This document shows, piece after piece, positions 7,797 to 11,049 of a DNA stretch of 11,049 nt. Origin of the DNA: Rickettsiales bacterium (lineage in GTDB: Bacteria; Pseudomonadota; Alphaproteobacteria; Rs-D84; CACZYB01); assembly GCA_031276335.1 (NCBI GenBank), contig JAISNH010000065.1:1-11049 (forward strand), given 5' to 3'. The stretch's first letter is position 1. Each line of letters begins with the position of its first letter. A program made the translations under genes and the position numbers. The notes under the pieces were generated by a model, which saw only the letters and a list, made by a program, of their open reading frames with translations, was not told the DNA's origin and searched no databases.

Positions 7797-7825
7797 GTTC
7801 TATCCGTTATCGTCCGCGATTTCAA
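7797..7825 (-). promoter_or_regulatory. Promoter candidate for trcR
   Basis: TTGAAA (7825-7820, 5/6) and TAGAAC (7802-7797, 4/6) have a 17-bp spacer on the minus strand. A start near 7790 leaves a leader of about 24 nt carrying the GGAG ribosome site. About 100 bp separate it from the divergent promoter of the secreted protein, enough for a shared regulator, but I see no clear operator. Confidence 0.5.
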
Positions 7826-7923
7826 GCAAATTTAACATTCGGCATGCAATATCAGGCATTTTTGGGAATAAACGGGCGGGTTTTCCTAAACCATGAATCC
7901 CGGACGGCAAATATTAAATGTTC

Positions 7924-7952
7924 TTGCGCTTTCAACAAAAAACCGTTATACT
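7924..7952 (+). promoter_or_regulatory. Promoter candidate for the first large secreted protein
   Basis: TTGCGC (7924-7929, 4/6) and TATACT (7947-7952, 5/6) have a 17-bp spacer. The predicted start near 7959 lies about 21 nt before the ATG at 7980, with AAGG between them. Confidence 0.55.
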
Positions 7953-7979
7953 GGAAGCGAGAATTATGGAAGGCAGAGG

Positions 7980-9671
7980 ATGAAGCGCGACCTGAAAAGC
8001 ATTGTTTTGTTGTCCGCGGCGGCTGTTATGCTGTCATTGCCGGCCCCCGCGCAAAACGCGAAGAAGGCGCGCGCGGGACGCCTGCTGCAGAACGTCAACA
8101 CGAAGGACGCCGTGGGGCTGATAATCCCGGGAAATACCGTAAAATACGCGAAGCCGGGCGACCCAACCATGAGGGATGGGCAAAAATGCACGTGGCTCCA
8201 GAAATGGGACGCGGCTTCCTCGTCGTGCAAATGCATACGCGACACGCAGAAGGAATCCGATACCGATGCCAACGGCTGCGTGTGCAAGGATCCAAACTAC
8301 GTGGTCGCCTCGACCGGCGAATGCGGGCTGAATCCGCCGTCCGCGGCCTCCGCGACGCGCAAATCCTGCGGCGCGGTGCTGATAAGCGCGATCGAGGGCG
8401 CATGCAGGCTCTCGTTCAACAACAGCGGCCTGTCCACCGCGGAAACCAACGTGAAAACGGCGGCCTGCAACGCAAAGGCGTACGGCATACCGGCGCAGTT
8501 CAAATGCTACGACCCGGCCGACATGCTGGTCAAGATAGACACCAGCCTGTGGCATGTCTGCTCCGAGGGAAAGGACATAGGCTCGTACGACGCTATATGC
8601 TCCAACTACCATGAAGAGTTTCTGAAAAGCATAGCGCCCGATTACGCGACCGAGGGCAGCAATTCGTACCCTTGCAGGCGGCAGAGGGCCATAATCACCG
8701 CGGCCGGCGAATGCTACGGCCTCGTCCTGACCAGCGGCCGGGCGCTGGGCGCTGTGGAAAATCTCCGTCAGGAGCTCAACAGCCTCTGCGGGCAGGCGGG
8801 CATAGTAAGGACGTACCAGGCGATGTTCAGCAACGACACGCCCGGCAAGACCGATGTGAACTTCTCGGACTTCCTGGCCGTGGACACGGCGCTGCCCAAA
8901 GACATCCCCAACAAGTTCATAGACGCGGGGCGCGCGACGTTCGCCACGGATTCGGTGAAGATTATAGGCAACATACTGGACGGGCGCCTTACGGACAAGA
9001 CCGACACGTGGGAGCGCGACCTGGCCCAGGTGATGAACACCTACCTTGCGCAGGCCTCGCTTTTCTGCGGCACGGAATACGCGACGCAGCAGCTTGCGAC
9101 CGACTTCCAGCTTTTGGATACCCGGAGCTCGCTGGAGCGCCGTCGCGACGACATGGGGCTTGCTGCCGGCGCGACCGACTGGGGCATGCAGCAGGTGTCC
9201 GTCTTCGTAGGCGAGAACAGGATCAACAAGACGAAGCGCGAGGGCTTCTTCGGCGGCGTCAAGGACGAGGATGCGACCGGCCCGGACGCCGACAAGCTCG
9301 AGTTCACCATCCGCGGGCCTTACCATGTTACAAAACTCGATACTGAACACATAAACCCTATAGTAAAGGAATACTTCAGCACGGACGGGCTTATAAACGA
9401 GGGCTTCAAGAATAGGAACGATATATCCACCGGCGAAACCAGGACTTTTGCCGAGGCATGGAAAGACGGCCGGAACGGCGCGCTGCTGGTCGTGGCGCCG
9501 GGCGAATATACGATAATAGAATTCGACGATATAGACGGCAAGCCGCAGTACCGTTCTATCCGCTACGACCAGGACAAGCACAAGATGCGCGCCAACGCGT
9601 TGCAGGCAATCGTCAACCACGAGGAAAAGCCGGACGCGATTTCGGCTTGGGCGCCCGTCCAGCAAAACTAA
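7980..9671 (+). CDS. Large secreted cysteine-rich protein A, family unknown
   Basis: The product is a 563-residue exported protein. The signal peptide is MKRDL followed by a hydrophobic Ala/Leu/Val core and an APA|QN cleavage site near residue 24; an ARAGR motif follows (30-34). Residues 70-115 form a small cysteine module with C70, C83, C85, C100, C102 and C115, a mirror-symmetric spacing that recalls EGF-like disulfide domains. Residues 130-270 contain ten further cysteines; C363 is the last. Residues 307-411 (DIPNKFID..., SLERRRDDMGL, WGMQQ) and the C-terminal beta-like part (500-528) align with the next gene, so the two are paralogues. No catalytic motif, membrane anchor or sorting signal is visible. 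An ATG at 7893 lies in frame, but ATG 7980 has AAGG at 6 bp and begins the signal peptide. Role unknown; a surface or periplasmic structural, adhesive or binding role is only a guess. Confidence 0.85.
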   Translation: MKRDLKSIVLLSAAAVMLSLPAPAQNAKKARAGRLLQNVNTKDAVGLIIPGNTVKYAKPGDPTMRDGQKCTWLQKWDAASSSCKCIRDTQKESDTDANGCVCKDPNYVVASTGECGLNPPSAASATRKSCGAVLISAIEGACRLSFNNSGLSTAETNVKTAACNAKAYGIPAQFKCYDPADMLVKIDTSLWHVCSEGKDIGSYDAICSNYHEEFLKSIAPDYATEGSNSYPCRRQRAIITAAGECYGLVLTSGRALGAVENLRQELNSLCGQAGIVRTYQAMFSNDTPGKTDVNFSDFLAVDTALPKDIPNKFIDAGRATFATDSVKIIGNILDGRLTDKTDTWERDLAQVMNTYLAQASLFCGTEYATQQLATDFQLLDTRSSLERRRDDMGLAAGATDWGMQQVSVFVGENRINKTKREGFFGGVKDEDATGPDADKLEFTIRGPYHVTKLDTEHINPIVKEYFSTDGLINEGFKNRNDISTGETRTFAEAWKDGRNGALLVVAPGEYTIIEFDDIDGKPQYRSIRYDQDKHKMRANALQAIVNHEEKPDAISAWAPVQQN

Positions 9672-9675
9672 CCCC

Positions 9676-9704
9676 TTGCAAAGGGAGCGGAAATAAGGTA
9701 GAAT
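9676..9704 (+). promoter_or_regulatory. Promoter candidate for the second secreted protein
   Basis: TTGCAA (9676-9681, 4/6) and TAGAAT (9699-9704, 5/6) have a 17-bp spacer, starting 5 bp after the preceding stop codon. The leader would be about 22 nt. CCCTT/AAGGG (9673-9685) forms a small hairpin overlapping the -35 but has no T-run, so read-through from the first gene is also possible. Confidence 0.5.
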
Positions 9705-9732
9705 GAAAGGACCAACGAGGGAGAGGGAAATG

Positions 9733-11049
9733 ATGAAGAAAGCACTCGCAGTTTTAGGAGTAATCGCGTTGCTCGGCACGGCGGCCGAAGCGCAGCGCGC
9801 AGGCAGGACCGCCCGCGCGGGACGGGTCGGCGGTCGTTCGGGCGTGCCCTCCACGGTCAACGTGCAGGGCTCGCTGACCTCGGTTTCGGCCACTGTCGCC
9901 GACACCACGGCCACGACCAGCGTGGATTGCACGAAGCCGGCCCCGGTCACCGACGCGCAGGCCAACCGCGTCTGCGCCCTCGCGGTGCAGCAGGCGCTGG
10001 ATGTCCTGGACAAAAGCAAGCGCAAGAATGCGACCGTCGCCTATGCGAACATTGAACTTGCGGGCAAGACGGTAAGCGTGACCGACGGCGTGACTCCCGC
10101 CACCTGCAATGTGGAGCCGTACTGCGCGAACTTCATCGAAACGAATGTCAACAAGATGTGGGACACCTACGACGCCTATGCCCAGAACGACCAGAAGCAG
10201 TGCAACATAATGCTGGCGCGCATGTTCGCGGCGGAGGACTGCTACCGGTACGTCCTGACCAACAACACCATGGACGGCTTCACCGCGATAGGCGGACGGA
10301 AGGTGGAGGGCTGCTCGAACGCCGACATATGGAGCCATTACCAGAAGCTTGATCCGTTCGAGACGGACACCACGGTTGCCGACGACGGCAACATCGAGAA
10401 ATATTTCGAAAAGGTGGGCGGCATAGGCCTGTCGAACCTTCTGGCCTATCCTGCGCGCATAGTCGATTTGAAGATAGACTTCACGACGGCGGAATTCCCG
10501 CGTGAGCTGGTGCAGCTTGTCAACTCGATGCACAACAACGCCAACGCGATGTGCGGCGCGGACAGGTTCACTGCCTTATACGACGCGAACTTCCCTATAA
10601 ACTACGACGCGAAACAGACCTCGCTTGAACGCCAGGTTGCCGAGAAGGGTCTGCTGCTGGGCGGGAAGCAGTGGGGCGTGAACCAGATTGGCGCGGTCAT
10701 GGGCACGAATTGGGCTGATGAGGCCATGGCCGGAAAGACGAGGGAGGAGAAAAACAAGAAAAACCTCGCGGACGGAGATTTCTGCCATGTGAACGTGTCG
10801 GCTGAAACCCTAGATTACAACGCGATATTTGACGAATTGGATAAGTCTGCCGGCAGCGGAGGCTTCGGATGCTTCAACATAGATCAGGCCGGCACCAGCA
10901 ACATATCCTACATGCTTGTAACGAACAGCACACAGTACACCGTGCTGAAGTACACATCGTCGCGTGGCAAAATATCGGGCGTGAAGATAAAGGATACTCC
11001 CGTCGATGTAGTTTATATAGAGCTGGAGTCCGACTTCGTCAACAAGAAG
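9733..11049 (+). CDS. Large secreted protein B, paralogue of A, 3' end beyond window
   Basis: The frame stays open for 439 codons to the right edge, so the gene is truncated by the window. The start is the second of two adjacent ATGs (9730 and 9733), because AGGG then lies 5 bp away. The signal peptide has a KK start, a Leu/Val/Ala core and an AEA|QR site at residue 20. RAGR repeats follow (22-25, 28-31), like protein A, then a Thr/Ser/Val-rich linker. Ten cysteines are seen (66, 81, 125, 131, 157, 170, 194, 274, 351, 380). The segment from C131 to C170 aligns with C207 to C245 of A: the spacing between the last two cysteines is 13 in both, ending in EDCYRYVLT against GECYGLVLT. SLERQVAEKGLLLGGKQWG (297-315) aligns without gaps to SLERRRDDMGLAAGATDWG of A. 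No known domain, enzyme motif or anchor is seen, and the function is unknown. Confidence 0.85.
   Translation, partial: MKKALAVLGVIALLGTAAEAQRAGRTARAGRVGGRSGVPSTVNVQGSLTSVSATVADTTATTSVDCTKPAPVTDAQANRVCALAVQQALDVLDKSKRKNATVAYANIELAGKTVSVTDGVTPATCNVEPYCANFIETNVNKMWDTYDAYAQNDQKQCNIMLARMFAAEDCYRYVLTNNTMDGFTAIGGRKVEGCSNADIWSHYQKLDPFETDTTVADDGNIEKYFEKVGGIGLSNLLAYPARIVDLKIDFTTAEFPRELVQLVNSMHNNANAMCGADRFTALYDANFPINYDAKQTSLERQVAEKGLLLGGKQWGVNQIGAVMGTNWADEAMAGKTREEKNKKNLADGDFCHVNVSAETLDYNAIFDELDKSAGSGGFGCFNIDQAGTSNISYMLVTNSTQYTVLKYTSSRGKISGVKIKDTPVDVVYIELESDFVNKK

Noticed and set aside
8034..10025. A 663-codon open frame on the minus strand opposite the secreted proteins
   Set aside because: It spans two genes that have signal peptides, ribosome sites and promoters on the plus strand. 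Its translation is Arg/Val/Ala-rich without any motif, as expected for the antisense of GC-rich coding DNA.

Overview
The window looks like a chromosomal segment of an alphaproteobacterium, probably from a lineage distant from the well-studied orders. The best marker is the DUF1013/TrcR-type regulator (minus strand, 7766 to 7173), a family I know only from Alphaproteobacteria. It is followed by a housekeeping sigma-70 (rpoD) of typical proteobacterial architecture. FabF and MltG show fatty-acid and peptidoglycan metabolism. The DNA is GC-rich by eye, yet ATA is a very common isoleucine codon. Several genes have sigma-70-type promoters with 16 or 17 bp spacers.

Layout. Positions 1-669 (plus strand) hold two overlapping small genes for paralogous zinc-ribbon proteins; the first is cut by the window edge. 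mltG follows on the minus strand (1730-750). The stretch 1731-2307 has no confident gene. It holds the mltG promoter, an A-run/T-run inverted repeat, a cluster of hairpins ending in a terminator-like structure (candidate small RNA, about 1938-2126) and two strong palindromes just upstream of a small secreted four-cysteine protein (2308-2628, plus). fabF (minus, 3956-2670) has a near-consensus promoter and is divergent from a PnuC-family transporter gene (4064-4705, plus).

The convergent gap between the transporter and rpoD (4706-4932) carries a tandem 42-bp repeat and a 128-bp imperfect palindrome that runs into the rpoD stop codon. rpoD (7008-4933) and trcR (7766-7173) are co-oriented, and each has its own promoter candidate. 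From 7980 to the right edge, two adjacent plus-strand genes encode large secreted cysteine-containing proteins that are diverged paralogues of each other and belong to no family I recognise; the second runs off the window.

The housekeeping genes are ordinary. The parts that merit attention are the paired secreted paralogues, the hairpin-rich 1.9-2.3 kb region, the palindrome and repeat at the end of rpoD, and the tandem zinc-ribbon pair. No defence, CRISPR, transposase or phage gene is visible.
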